15,422 nucleotides of DNA, from contig CALZBJ010000025.1 in NCBI GenBank assembly GCA_945619025.1, positions 1 to 15,422 on the forward strand. The letters run 5' to 3'. The notes under the pieces are model-generated. The model searched no databases. It saw only the letters and a program-made list of their open reading frames with translations, and was not told the origin of the DNA. This DNA comes from CALZBJ01 sp945619025. Its GTDB lineage: Bacteria > Pseudomonadota > Gammaproteobacteria > Cardiobacteriales > Wohlfahrtiimonadaceae. Shown here in pieces: positions 8,062 to 15,422 of this stretch (within the stretch, counting starts at the first letter, position 1; each line of letters starts with the position of its first letter). The position numbers were made by a program, and so were the translations under genes.

Positions 8062-9078
8062 CTACTCCGTCCCTTCCATCGATTTAAGCTCATCGGGGAG
8101 ATAGAGAGTTTCGAGATAGAGCGTTGCACCGTGGTTGCGATTGCGCTGATCAAATCGATCGGCGAGGGTTTGGGCAACGTGGTAGACCTTATCTTTTAAC
8201 GCCATATTAATGCCGGAGGCGCGGGCGTAGTAGAGGAATTTCACGCGGTCGGGCACCTCGTCGGTAAAGGGGCGACGATTGGCATCAAACAGTGCGCGAG
8301 CTTCCTCTTCGCGTTTGATTTTGACGAGATATTCGAGCATTTGCCCAAGCGCTGTGGGGTATTGATGGAGAAAATCGGCTTGCTGTTTGAGCTCATGATA
8401 ATAAGTCTCTGCAAGATCAAAGAGCCCGAGTTTTTGATTTAATAGCATGAGATCGGCCGAACTATAGATCGATGAGTGCATGCAGATGCTAGGATCGTAT
8501 TGATGGAGCAGATGTTCGGCGTGTTTGGCTTCTTTTAAGCGATTAAGCGCCATGCAAAAGGCGATTTCGTGCCGGCAATAACAGATTGGGCAGGGGATCG
8601 TCACTTTTTTATTATAAGCACGCCACCGCTTTAAATATTTAAGCGCGACATCGTAACGATAGAGGCTTAATGCGTGATAAATTTGGGTCTGATAATATTC
8701 AAGGAGCGGCGCTTGATAGCGGCGAACAAGTTGGCGCAGTTTTTGCGAAAGGGCGTTTAAATCACGAATAGACGGCTCTAAATAATCTGGCAGAAGCGAG
8801 TGAATCCATTGGGTTTGCGCTAAAAGATACTCTTCATCGACAAGCTTTGGATGGGCTTCCCATTCATTGATGAGCCACGAAAAAATGCGGATCATCTTTT
8901 TATATTGTTGCGTTTGAGAATAGGCGTCGAGCAGCAATTCGCGGGCGTAAATGCTGATTTCACGATAATCATGAATATCGCTTAAATTGGTCAATGTGAT
9001 GAGCAGTGGAATCCGTTCCGTGTGCTGGTCATCGGGGATAGTTTCAAGCTGTTTTAAAAGATCTGAAACACGCAACAT
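8062..9078 (-). CDS. Cytoplasmic helical-repeat (TPR-like) protein with CxxCxC motif
   Basis: 338 residues with no signal peptide or membrane segment. It is almost entirely predicted helix with repeated A/L/Y positions typical of tetratricopeptide-like arrays (for example YQTQIYHALSLYRYDVALKY, about 129-148, and DLAETYYHELKQQADFLHQY, 221-240). A cysteine cluster, PCPICYCRHEIAFC (Cys163, 166, 168, 175), interrupts the helices and could bind a metal. It may act as a scaffold or protein-binding adaptor, but no partner is evident. The start has GGAG 8-9 bases upstream and a plausible promoter behind it. It is GC-richer than the small exported gene downstream on the same strand and is separated from it by 136 bp, so it is probably its own unit. 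No named family recognised. Confidence 0.75.
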   Translation of the reverse strand: MLRVSDLLKQLETIPDDQHTERIPLLITLTNLSDIHDYREISIYARELLLDAYSQTQQYKKMIRIFSWLINEWEAHPKLVDEEYLLAQTQWIHSLLPDYLEPSIRDLNALSQKLRQLVRRYQAPLLEYYQTQIYHALSLYRYDVALKYLKRWRAYNKKVTIPCPICYCRHEIAFCMALNRLKEAKHAEHLLHQYDPSICMHSSIYSSADLMLLNQKLGLFDLAETYYHELKQQADFLHQYPTALGQMLEYLVKIKREEEARALFDANRRPFTDEVPDRVKFLYYARASGINMALKDKVYHVAQTLADRFDQRNRNHGATLYLETLYLPDELKSMEGTE

Positions 9079-9108
9079 AATCTAAACTCCAAGTCCTTTG
9101 GTTGGAAT

Positions 9109-9138
9109 ATTATAGTAGGCGATTTCAGATTTCGTCAG
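9109..9138 (-). promoter_or_regulatory. Candidate sigma-70 promoter for the TPR-like gene
   Basis: On the minus strand a consensus TATAAT (9114-9109) is preceded, 18 bases away, by CTGACG (9138-9133), which matches four of six -35 positions. It lies about 30 bases upstream of the start codon at 9078, giving a short leader that contains the Shine-Dalgarno GGAG. Confidence 0.55.
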
Positions 9139-9177
9139 ACTCGAGTGGAACAACTGAGCATTGTTTGATCAAGATCG

Positions 9178-10323
9178 TTAAAATCGTTCACAACTCATCG
9201 TATACGGTCCCGCTTCGATGCGTTGTAGCGAATTGAGTTTTAGATAGGGCTCTGATGCATACGGCCAATAGATATGTGCGCCGACAATGTGGAGTTTTGC
9301 AGGCCCGGTGATGGAACAATTACGCTCTATAAAGGCGGGATCGCCAATGTTGGTGGTAATATTTAAGTACTCCATCGCTCTTGGAATTTCATCCTTAGGA
9401 ATGTCCGAAAATCCTTCAATCTCAAAGTGAGTATCGTGCTCGAAATTCAGAAGCGCACGGCTAATGGGGTCGAGATGAAACCAAAATTGGTATTGATCAT
9501 ACATCTCATTAAAGACGTAGCTCAGTTCTCCTGAAAGCACTTGCGAGCCGACTAAATAACGATAATCATCTTTCTGATACGCCACTTGGAAGGGCACCGC
9601 TTGCAGACCAACCGGCGCGTTATCGGCGGCCGCTTCAACCTCATAGGAAGGCTCATCGCATCCAAATTGAAGTTGTGCTTTTTTCTCTAATTCATAGCCA
9701 ATAGTGATGCGCGTTACGGGCGTGCCTTTCAGGGCTTTTTCTGCTTCATTTCCATATTTTGATGGATCGCAATTGTGGCGATTATTGATAATCCACTCCA
9801 TGCCTTCAATTTTCTCCATTTTATCGACCCAAGTGCGTTTTGCATCATAATCATAATTCACAGAGCTGAGTAAAACCTCGCGAAATTGTTCGCCACGGGA
9901 ACCTAGATGGAGCTCGTGAACGAGCGGATCATAGGCGTTCCCACAAGATGAGAGGCAATCAGCGTAATAGCTCGCCGGGCTTATATTGCCAAAACGGAGC
10001 TGATTGGTATGAATGGATTTTTTGTAAGGAATGACATCACGGAGCGTAAATTGGCACTCCTCATCGAGTTCCACCGATAATGTATCAACGGACTGATCGC
10101 GGTAGCCCATCGTGACCTCACAGCCATCGACCATATAATGTTTGGTTTGGAAGTGGGTATCGGTTTTTCGCGCAATGCCCGCAAGGCTCTCAAAATAGGC
10201 GATGTCGGCGCCAATCATCTCAAATGAAAAGAGTTGCTCGATTTTATTCGGTGCAGCAAACGAAAAGGACAGCGTCCCAAGCAGCGCAGTAACGCTTAAG
10301 GCAGTTTTAAGTGACTTTTTCAT
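9178..10323 (-). CDS. Exported protein of unknown function, likely Fur-controlled
   Basis: 381 residues. It begins with a clear Sec signal peptide (MKKSLKTALS plus hydrophobic core; likely cleavage after SFA at 23), with no lipobox, so it is periplasmic or secreted. The mature chain has eight cysteines (68, 90, 123, 127, 185, 222, 336, 378), an even number that suits disulfides formed in the periplasm. Residues 61-97 (HYMVDGCEVT, then CQFTLRDVI) resemble the N-terminal part of the small exported protein at 7167-7925. A strong AAAGGAG stands 6 bases upstream of the ATG, and a Fur-box-like operator lies 37-55 bases upstream, so expression should rise when iron is scarce. The neighbouring divergent gene is an autotransporter; a shared surface role is possible but unproved. 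No family recognised. Confidence 0.78.
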   Translation of the reverse strand: MKKSLKTALSVTALLGTLSFSFAAPNKIEQLFSFEMIGADIAYFESLAGIARKTDTHFQTKHYMVDGCEVTMGYRDQSVDTLSVELDEECQFTLRDVIPYKKSIHTNQLRFGNISPASYYADCLSSCGNAYDPLVHELHLGSRGEQFREVLLSSVNYDYDAKRTWVDKMEKIEGMEWIINNRHNCDPSKYGNEAEKALKGTPVTRITIGYELEKKAQLQFGCDEPSYEVEAAADNAPVGLQAVPFQVAYQKDDYRYLVGSQVLSGELSYVFNEMYDQYQFWFHLDPISRALLNFEHDTHFEIEGFSDIPKDEIPRAMEYLNITTNIGDPAFIERNCSITGPAKLHIVGAHIYWPYASEPYLKLNSLQRIEAGPYTMSCERF

Positions 10324-10359
10324 CTAATTCTCCTTTGATGAGTGCGATTGTTAAGAAAT

Positions 10360-10378
10360 GGTATTGATAATCATTCAT
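10360..10378. promoter_or_regulatory. Fur-box-like operator
   Basis: GGTATTGATAATCATTCAT matches the 19-bp Fur consensus GATAATGATAATCATTATC at 14 of 19 positions, with an uninterrupted match over the central ten bases TGATAATCAT and flank T. It lies 37 bp upstream of the start codon of the exported protein at 9178-10323, a normal place for Fur repression. It is 237 bp from the autotransporter start and overlaps none of that gene's promoter candidates. Confidence 0.6.
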
Positions 10379-10399
10379 GGAGAGCGCCTACTTATTCGG

Positions 10400-10429
10400 T
10401 TGGCGATAACTGATTGTTAACTATATAAA
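10400..10429 (+). promoter_or_regulatory. Distal promoter candidate for the autotransporter
   Basis: TTGGCG (10400-10405) and TATAAA (10424-10429), 18 bases apart, resemble a sigma-70 promoter; an overlapping TATATA at 10422 would give a 16-base spacer. Use of this promoter would leave an untranslated leader of about 180 bases. The region is AT-rich, so this is only one of two candidates. Confidence 0.35.
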
Positions 10430-10538
10430 ATTTGCCAAGTAGTTAAACAGAGAGTAGCTGTCTGCTTTAAAAATAACTCTTTATCATAAACGATATATTT
10501 TTGTTTTTCTTGGAAATCTATTGTTTTATTGATCTACA

Positions 10539-10577
10539 TTGCTTTAAAAATGCAGGACTCTGTAACATGAATGTTAC
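10539..10577 (+). promoter_or_regulatory. Proximal promoter candidate with overlapping palindromic operator
   Basis: TTGCTT (10539-10544), an 18-base spacer and TAACAT (10563-10568) form a plausible weak promoter 47 bases before the autotransporter ATG. The -10 lies inside a perfect 7-2-7 palindrome, GTAACAT-GA-ATGTTAC (10562-10577), the kind of dyad bound by a dimeric regulator. A protein bound there would block this promoter. The regulator is unknown. Confidence 0.4.
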
Positions 10578-10614
10578 TTATGAGTCATTGTTATTTTATA
10601 AGTAAAGGATTGAA

Positions 10615-13600
10615 ATGGATAAAAAGAAGGTTTTAGGAGCGCTCCTTTCGGTTGGTTTAGGAGTTTTTTCTGTCACGGCGGTTAGCGCTGATGAGAATAG
10701 TACTTCTAAAGAAGATGATATTGCTAAATATAAGGAGATTGCAAAATCTGCAGAGACTCTTTCGCAGGTGGAACTCAAAAATAACTCTGAAATTGGTGAG
10801 GGACAAGCTCAAATTGTGCCAACTGGCGAAAGTGTACAAAGTACGAGGGTAGAAGCTAGTGGTAAGCAAATTGTCGAGGGGAAGGTTTCATTTGGTAACG
10901 TTAAGGGGCCAGACGCATATCAAGTAGTGCATAAAAATGGCTTTGCAAACGGAGGTTATGATAGAGGTGACGGTGACGGCATTATTAGTGCTGGAGCTAC
11001 TCAAATACTTGTTAGCGAAAAAGAGAGCAACAAAGATAGCATAGCATCAAATCATCTGATTACGGGTAAAGATACTCAGCAAATTTTATTCGGCACAGCC
11101 TATGCAAATGGCTCGGCTATTACAGATGGAGCCAAGCAGACACTTTTTGATAATTCAAAAGCGTCCAATTTTAACATTAGTGGTGAAGGGACTCTGCAAA
11201 TTTTATATGATGATTCGGATGCAAACGTCGTAGCATTAAGCGGCGGTGCAACACAGATTGCTAAGGATCGATCAACACCAGGAAATATGACGATCACTGA
11301 CAAAGGAACGACGCAAAAGCTCTACGATCATGCGACGTCAAAAGATGGTGACGTTTCAAATGGAGCAGAGCAACAACTTTTTGACGATGCCTACGTCATC
11401 AATTATAAGTTTCATGGCAAGGATTCTAAGCAAACATTAAATGGCAGTAGCTCTGTAAAAGATATTGAGTTTTCAAATCATGCTGAGCAAGAGATAAATG
11501 GTGCGTCTGAAGAAAAGACGGCTACTTCTTTAAGAGGCGTTTTTACTAATGCGACGCAAACGATTAATGCCTATGGAATCGCGTTAGATTCCACAATTGA
11601 CGAGGGTAGTACGCAGATAATAGGCGGCTCGGGTCTTGCGCTTATGAATACGGTAGAAAATGGCGGCACCCAAAAGATAAAAGCTAAGGATGGAGCGTCT
11701 AGACCTGGACTTGCTGCACTTAACTATCTTAATGACTCAACACAAGAAGTGGCCGGCGTTGCCAATAGAACGTTTGCGATTGCTGGAGCGACGCAAACGG
11801 TTGAGAGCGGTGGTGAGGCGCATTCGAGTTTTATCGTGGGCGAAGATACTAAGCAGGAGCTTCACGGCTATTCTAAGGGAGCTGTTTTAGCGAGCGGTAT
11901 CAGTTACGAGGGCTATGCTGAATATGAACAGATATTAAATGATGTCGGTATATCATCTAAAAGAAAATTTTTAAAGAAACTCGATGAAACGCGCACGAAA
12001 GGCGGTACGCAGAATGTCTACGCTAAAGCTGAAGCTGATGAGACTTTAGTTAAAGATGGGGGTAGCCAAGTGGTTCACCGCGGTGGGACGGCTCTAAACA
12101 CGATTGTTCTAGATTCGGGTTCTACGCAAATCATCAGTGGTGAAAAAGCACTTTCAGACGAAGCCTTCATCATGCAAGGCGGGGCGCAAATTATTAAGGA
12201 TTCTGGACTTGCGATCAACAGCCATATTGCCCCTGCAGCAACGCAGCACGTTGAGAAGGGTGGTATATCCATTGAAAGTACCATTCATATTGGCGGAGTG
12301 CAGTATTTAGGTGGCAACGATTTATCGGCAACCATTGCCGGCGAGCAGTATGTTCAAGCGGGAGGAAAAACGATTGATACGGTGCTGGTCGATTCTGGGA
12401 AACAGAAGATTGAAGCAGGCGGTAGCGCTCTAGATGTCACGGCAAAAAACGAAAGTTCTATTGTCGTAAATGATGCTGGAGCATTGTCGGACGCGGATTT
12501 TAATGACTTTTCCCATTTAAACTTGAGTGCGGATGCGATCGTGAATGGCGATATCGACTTTAAAGATGAGGCGTATGCGGTTGTTGCGACAAACAATACT
12601 AAAAGTAGCGCCAAGCAGAATGCCAAGTTTAATTTACAGGATAAAGAGACCGCTCTCTATATTAATACCGCGAATTCAACGGCGAACGCGCCTCACTTTG
12701 TTCAGCTAAGCAAGCTAGAAGGTTCGGGAAGCGTTCTTCCTTATAAGGATAATAAAGCCGGTGACTATTACATCTTAGAGGTGGAAAATTTAAGCGGTAA
12801 TTTAGCCTTTGGACTCAATACGAATGTATCTGAAAAAGTGGGCGATAAGCTCGTGATTACTGAATCAAGTAGTGGCGCGCATACGCTCATGGTTAGCGAT
12901 TCAGGAACAGAGCCTACCAAAAATAACTTAACGGTGGTCGATGACCAAAAATCCGCTGAAGCATCGTTCAGCTTAGCGAATGCCGATGGAACCGCGCAAG
13001 AATTTGTGGATAAAGGAACGTATCAGTTTGTTTTAGCGCAAAAAGAGGGTGAAACAGGCGGGAAGGAGTGGTATTTAACGCCGGCTACACAAGACTCAGA
13101 TGACGATAATGCCGGTGATGACGGTAATGGAAATAGTGTCGTTCCCGCTCCCGATAAATTACGTACTACGCCAGCGGCAGATGCGATAATTCACTTAGCG
13201 AGCGCCCCCCAACTTATCTTTAATAGCCAGCTCGATAACTTACGCTTTAGACGCGGGGAAGTGCGAGATAATATTGATAACGTTGGCGGTTGGGCACGAC
13301 TCTTTGCGGATAAAACGAAAGTCTATCCTTTAGATGGTAAATATACGTTAGAGCAAACAGGGCTTGAGATTGGTTTTGATAAAGCGTTTAATGAATTTGC
13401 CGATGGCACTCTATTAGTGGGGCTTTTTGGTAACTATTCAGATAACCGCTTAAAGCATGATCGTGGTGGTAAAAGTAGCTACGACAGCCTTGGTTTAGGG
13501 CTCTACGGAACCTATTTCTTTGATAATGGTTTCTATGTTGATGGTGTATTGAAGTTTAATCACTACAAAGCAAAACTCGATGCACGCAGCACCGGTAACG

Positions 13601-14076
13601 AGGTTATTAGCGGTGATTATAAGCAAAATGGATATGGCTTTGCCCTAGAGATTGGGCGCTATTTTGACTTTGGTGCCGATTACTTTGCAGAACCTTATGG
13701 ACGCGTCAGTTATGCGAGCTTTGGAAGCCGAGAGTTCACGACCAATCACGGTATGCACGCTGAAATTAAAGAGCAAGATACCCTGATGGGTGAGGTGGGC
13801 GTTAGTGTCGGTAAAACGTTCGATTACAAAAATAGTCGAGTTAAACCTTACCTAAAAGCGGCGCTGGCCTATGAATTTGGGAATGATAGCGAAGTCGTTA
13901 TCAACCGAGTGAATCATTTTAAAAATGATTTTGGCGGCACAACCCGTAAATATGGGGTGGGCGTTAACGTCCAGTTCTCTCAAAATGGCCACTTCTTCAC
14001 CGAGCTTAATTACCGTAAAGGGAGAGATGTGGAGTCAAGTTATCGCCTTAACTTAGGTTTCCAATATAATTTCTAA
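10615..14076 (+). CDS. AIDA/Ag43-type autotransporter (type Va secretion), probable adhesin
   Basis: 1153-residue self-secreting surface protein. In order: Sec signal peptide (1-25, cleavage after VSA); a passenger of about 27 degenerate repeats of roughly 20 residues (about 60-600), each with a Gln in a [AST]TQ-x-[IVL] context, as in AIDA-type repeats that fold into a beta-helix; a non-repeated passenger end (600-820) in the autochaperone position; an acidic Asp/Gly/Asn linker (about 826-848); and a C-terminal autotransporter beta-barrel (about 875-1153) beginning near GGWARLFAD and ending in YNF, the aromatic end used by the outer-membrane assembly machinery. No cysteine is present, usual for passengers that must cross unfolded. 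A basic, charged insert at about 415-465 (SSKRKFLKK) breaks the repeats. AAAGGA lies about 6 bases before the ATG. Adhesion or aggregation is inferred from the family; the ligand is unknown. Confidence 0.93.
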   Translation: MDKKKVLGALLSVGLGVFSVTAVSADENSTSKEDDIAKYKEIAKSAETLSQVELKNNSEIGEGQAQIVPTGESVQSTRVEASGKQIVEGKVSFGNVKGPDAYQVVHKNGFANGGYDRGDGDGIISAGATQILVSEKESNKDSIASNHLITGKDTQQILFGTAYANGSAITDGAKQTLFDNSKASNFNISGEGTLQILYDDSDANVVALSGGATQIAKDRSTPGNMTITDKGTTQKLYDHATSKDGDVSNGAEQQLFDDAYVINYKFHGKDSKQTLNGSSSVKDIEFSNHAEQEINGASEEKTATSLRGVFTNATQTINAYGIALDSTIDEGSTQIIGGSGLALMNTVENGGTQKIKAKDGASRPGLAALNYLNDSTQEVAGVANRTFAIAGATQTVESGGEAHSSFIVGEDTKQELHGYSKGAVLASGISYEGYAEYEQILNDVGISSKRKFLKKLDETRTKGGTQNVYAKAEADETLVKDGGSQVVHRGGTALNTIVLDSGSTQIISGEKALSDEAFIMQGGAQIIKDSGLAINSHIAPAATQHVEKGGISIESTIHIGGVQYLGGNDLSATIAGEQYVQAGGKTIDTVLVDSGKQKIEAGGSALDVTAKNESSIVVNDAGALSDADFNDFSHLNLSADAIVNGDIDFKDEAYAVVATNNTKSSAKQNAKFNLQDKETALYINTANSTANAPHFVQLSKLEGSGSVLPYKDNKAGDYYILEVENLSGNLAFGLNTNVSEKVGDKLVITESSSGAHTLMVSDSGTEPTKNNLTVVDDQKSAEASFSLANADGTAQEFVDKGTYQFVLAQKEGETGGKEWYLTPATQDSDDDNAGDDGNGNSVVPAPDKLRTTPAADAIIHLASAPQLIFNSQLDNLRFRRGEVRDNIDNVGGWARLFADKTKVYPLDGKYTLEQTGLEIGFDKAFNEFADGTLLVGLFGNYSDNRLKHDRGGKSSYDSLGLGLYGTYFFDNGFYVDGVLKFNHYKAKLDARSTGNEVISGDYKQNGYGFALEIGRYFDFGADYFAEPYGRVSYASFGSREFTTNHGMHAEIKEQDTLMGEVGVSVGKTFDYKNSRVKPYLKAALAYEFGNDSEVVINRVNHFKNDFGGTTRKYGVGVNVQFSQNGHFFTELNYRKGRDVESSYRLNLGFQYNF
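10810..12414 (+). repeat. About 27 in-gene repeats of ~60 bp encoding Gln-marked beta-helix rungs
   Basis: The marker Gln falls at residues 66, 85, 103, 130, 156, 175, 195, 214, 234, 254, 273, 292, 315, 334, 353, 377, 394, 414, 439, 466, 485, 505, 525, 544, 563, 578 and 597. Most steps are 19-20 residues. The repeats are diverged in DNA sequence, so this is an old protein repeat and not a recent tandem duplication. The largest irregularity lies between 414 and 466. Confidence 0.8.
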
Positions 14077-14097
14077 GAGCGTTTAAGTAAAAATATA

Positions 14098-14123
14098 AAG
14101 CCCACAGTGAGTGGGCTTTTTTT
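14098..14123. terminator. Bidirectional intrinsic terminator
   Basis: AAGCCCAC (14098-14105), loop AGTGA and GTGGGCTT (14111-14118) form a perfect 8-bp stem followed by five further T residues on the plus strand, ending the autotransporter transcript. On the minus strand the same stem is followed by TTATATTTTTA, so it can also end the convergent DUF262-DUF1524 transcript, whose stop lies 5 bp away. Confidence 0.9.
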
Positions 14124-14128
14124 ATTAT

Positions 14129-15422
14129 CTATAGATCAACCGCTTGCTTAAAGATCTTAATTAACCATGCTTTGCGTTCATTAAAGAAGGTCTCATTGGG
14201 AACGCGTATATTGCCATCTTTTGCCTGCGTGCTATGTTTTTCGAGAAAATCCAGGGTCTTTTTCGTTAAGAAATGGTTTCTCAATCCCGAGCCTTCAAGA
14301 TGCTCAAACAGATAGTGAAGAGGCTTATTGCTTTTGCTGATATTTTCGCCGAGAGGGAGTAACATCATATTGCCAAGACCATTAATAATTACGTCACGCT
14401 CAGGATGAGCAAAGTAGCATTCTTTCTTGGTCTCATCGATTTTTTGGGGCTCCATATGATCGATGTGGAGTGCTGTTACCTCGCCAGTATAGTGGGTGCT
14501 AAACGGCGTTGGATTGGTGAGTTCTCCCTCTTCATTGAGATTAAGCGGAATGCATTTGGCAAAGAGGAGACGAATTTTAAACGCTCTATTTTGGGAATAA
14601 CTCCACGTGGAGAGCCACTCCTTAAATTCATCATCGAGTGCGCGATCGCTAACATCGCTAACATTGTTAATATTTCGATTAACGAGCGTTTGGCTTTTAA
14701 GGTTGTTGTGTTTAATGAGTATTTGCGCCAGCTTATGAGGGTTTTTGTAATCTTTCGATTTCATCGCAGTGACCCAAAGTGCTTTTGCTTGCTCGTTTAT
14801 AGGTGAGGGGACATGCTCATTTTGGAAATAGCGTTTAATTTTCTCAGACACTTTGGCGGGATTAAAATCATCGATCGCGTCGCGATGTTTAAGATATCCG
14901 AGAATATAGCTTGAAAGTCCGATTAAGACCCCATGATAGTCGAGCGCTAACAAGAGATGCAGCGTTCGATAGGGCATCGAAACATCCTTGTTATACATCG
15001 CTTTATGCGCGTTATCTTGTTCGAGCTTGGTGCGATAGTTTACCTCGGCGCTCTCAAGTAGAATTTTACAGCTTTCAAAGATATTAAAATCGCGCTGAAT
15101 TTTCTCGAAGGTATAGGGATTATTTTCATCATATTGGTGCAAGTATTGATTGACTGCACGGCGGTACTCTTTCCCTTGTTTATAGCCAAGACTGTTGTCG
15201 CCGGTGATGTAACCGATGGCTAAAAACGCAATCAGTTTTTTGGCCGCATCAGGTGTGTTATGTTTGAAAATGGTATCGACCCACTGCTCATCAAGTGCCC
15301 GCAATTCTTTGTCTTTTTGGGCGTTATCGTATCGATTCGTGAGTACAAATTGTTTGTAGAATAGATTTTTAATGAGATCGAGATCATCGAGCGCGAGCGA
15401 GCGGTCATTGAGCACCTCAAAG
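14129..15422 (-). CDS. DUF262-DUF1524 (GmrSD-type) restriction protein, N-terminus beyond the window
   Basis: C-terminal 430 or so residues of a GmrSD-family protein, the type IV restriction group that uses nucleotide hydrolysis to cut modified phage DNA. The visible start is the end of the DUF262 (GmrS) domain: FEVLNDRSLALDDLDLIKN, the conserved 'FE-x-LNDRG-x-L-x-x-x-DLIKN' signature. The DUF1524 (GmrD) HNH-like nuclease follows, with HIDHMEP (about 317-323 counted from the GTG at 15415) and the downstream LGNMMLLP and GENISKSNK segments (about 347-363) that complete the fold. The reading frame is open through the right edge; the GTG at 15415 lies inside the conserved motif and is not a start. 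Stop is TAG at 14129-14131. The DUF1524 motif has Asp where many members have Glu (H-x-D/E-H), an ordinary variation. An intact gene would need several hundred more bases of DUF262 to the right. Confidence 0.88.
   Translation of the reverse strand, partial: FEVLNDRSLALDDLDLIKNLFYKQFVLTNRYDNAQKDKELRALDEQWVDTIFKHNTPDAAKKLIAFLAIGYITGDNSLGYKQGKEYRRAVNQYLHQYDENNPYTFEKIQRDFNIFESCKILLESAEVNYRTKLEQDNAHKAMYNKDVSMPYRTLHLLLALDYHGVLIGLSSYILGYLKHRDAIDDFNPAKVSEKIKRYFQNEHVPSPINEQAKALWVTAMKSKDYKNPHKLAQILIKHNNLKSQTLVNRNINNVSDVSDRALDDEFKEWLSTWSYSQNRAFKIRLLFAKCIPLNLNEEGELTNPTPFSTHYTGEVTALHIDHMEPQKIDETKKECYFAHPERDVIINGLGNMMLLPLGENISKSNKPLHYLFEHLEGSGLRNHFLTKKTLDFLEKHSTQAKDGNIRVPNETFFNERKAWLIKIFKQAVDL

Noticed and set aside
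9165..9172. Palindrome TTGATCAA after the stop of the exported gene
   Set aside because: Only eight bases, with no stem extension or U-run; not supportable as a terminator or operator.
10417..10446. Inverted repeat TTAACTA...TAGTTAA in the divergent control region
   Set aside because: Seven AT-rich pairs around a 16-base loop are expected by chance in such sequence, and no U-run follows.
10810..12414. CRISPR-like or tandem DNA repeat within the autotransporter
   Set aside because: The periodicity is in the protein (20 residues); the DNA units are diverged and there are no identical repeats with unique spacers.
14405..14806. Open frame of 133 codons on the plus strand
   Set aside because: It lies wholly antisense within the DUF1524 gene, has no ribosome-binding site of note and no recognisable protein features.
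15232..15415. A start codon for the DUF262-DUF1524 gene near the right edge (GTG at 15415)
   Set aside because: The frame continues upstream as F-E before this Val, inside the conserved FE-x-LNDR...DLIKN signature, so the gene is cut by the window edge and does not start here.

Overview
The base composition, Gram-negative signals and gene families suggest a gammaproteobacterium of moderate-to-low GC. A relative of Wohlfahrtiimonas/Ignatzschineria (Cardiobacteriales) would fit, but no marker gene here fixes the genus. The Gram-negative assignment rests on a complete type Va autotransporter with a C-terminal 'YNF' beta-barrel end, Sec signal peptides and a Fur-box-like site.

Left part (1-7100, all + strand) is a defence operon. 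The last 14 codons of an unidentified upstream gene end at 47. A two-gene SIR2-HerA anti-phage cassette follows: an NADase-like SIR2 protein and a HerA/FtsK-type ATPase, overlapping by 11 bp. Next comes hsdR, the motor/nuclease subunit of a type I restriction system, coupled by TAATG to a YgjP-like HExxH metallopeptidase. No hsdM or hsdS lies in the window; they are expected upstream. SIR2-HerA is visibly AT-richer than hsdR, and a hairpin terminator facing the wrong way lies between herA and hsdR. This suggests a defence module inserted into a type I restriction operon. The SIR2 gene has no ATG/GTG/TTG behind its only good Shine-Dalgarno; an ATA codon sits there instead.

Middle part (7100-10330, - strand) holds three genes with no firm function: a small exported protein, a cytoplasmic helical-repeat protein with a CxxCxC motif, and a larger exported protein behind a Fur-box-like operator. 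The two exported proteins appear to share an N-terminal module.

Right part: a 291-bp divergent control region leads into a 1153-residue AIDA-type autotransporter (+ strand), whose passenger carries about 27 repeats of roughly 20 residues, each marked by a Gln. A bidirectional intrinsic terminator separates it from a convergent, truncated DUF262-DUF1524 (GmrSD-type, modification-dependent restriction) gene that runs off the right edge.

In the working model, invading DNA meets three defences: type I restriction of unmodified DNA, SIR2-HerA NAD+ depletion, and GmrSD-type cleavage of modified DNA. These flank a surface/exported block that may be partly iron-responsive. No tRNA, rRNA, CRISPR array, insertion sequence or phage gene was seen.
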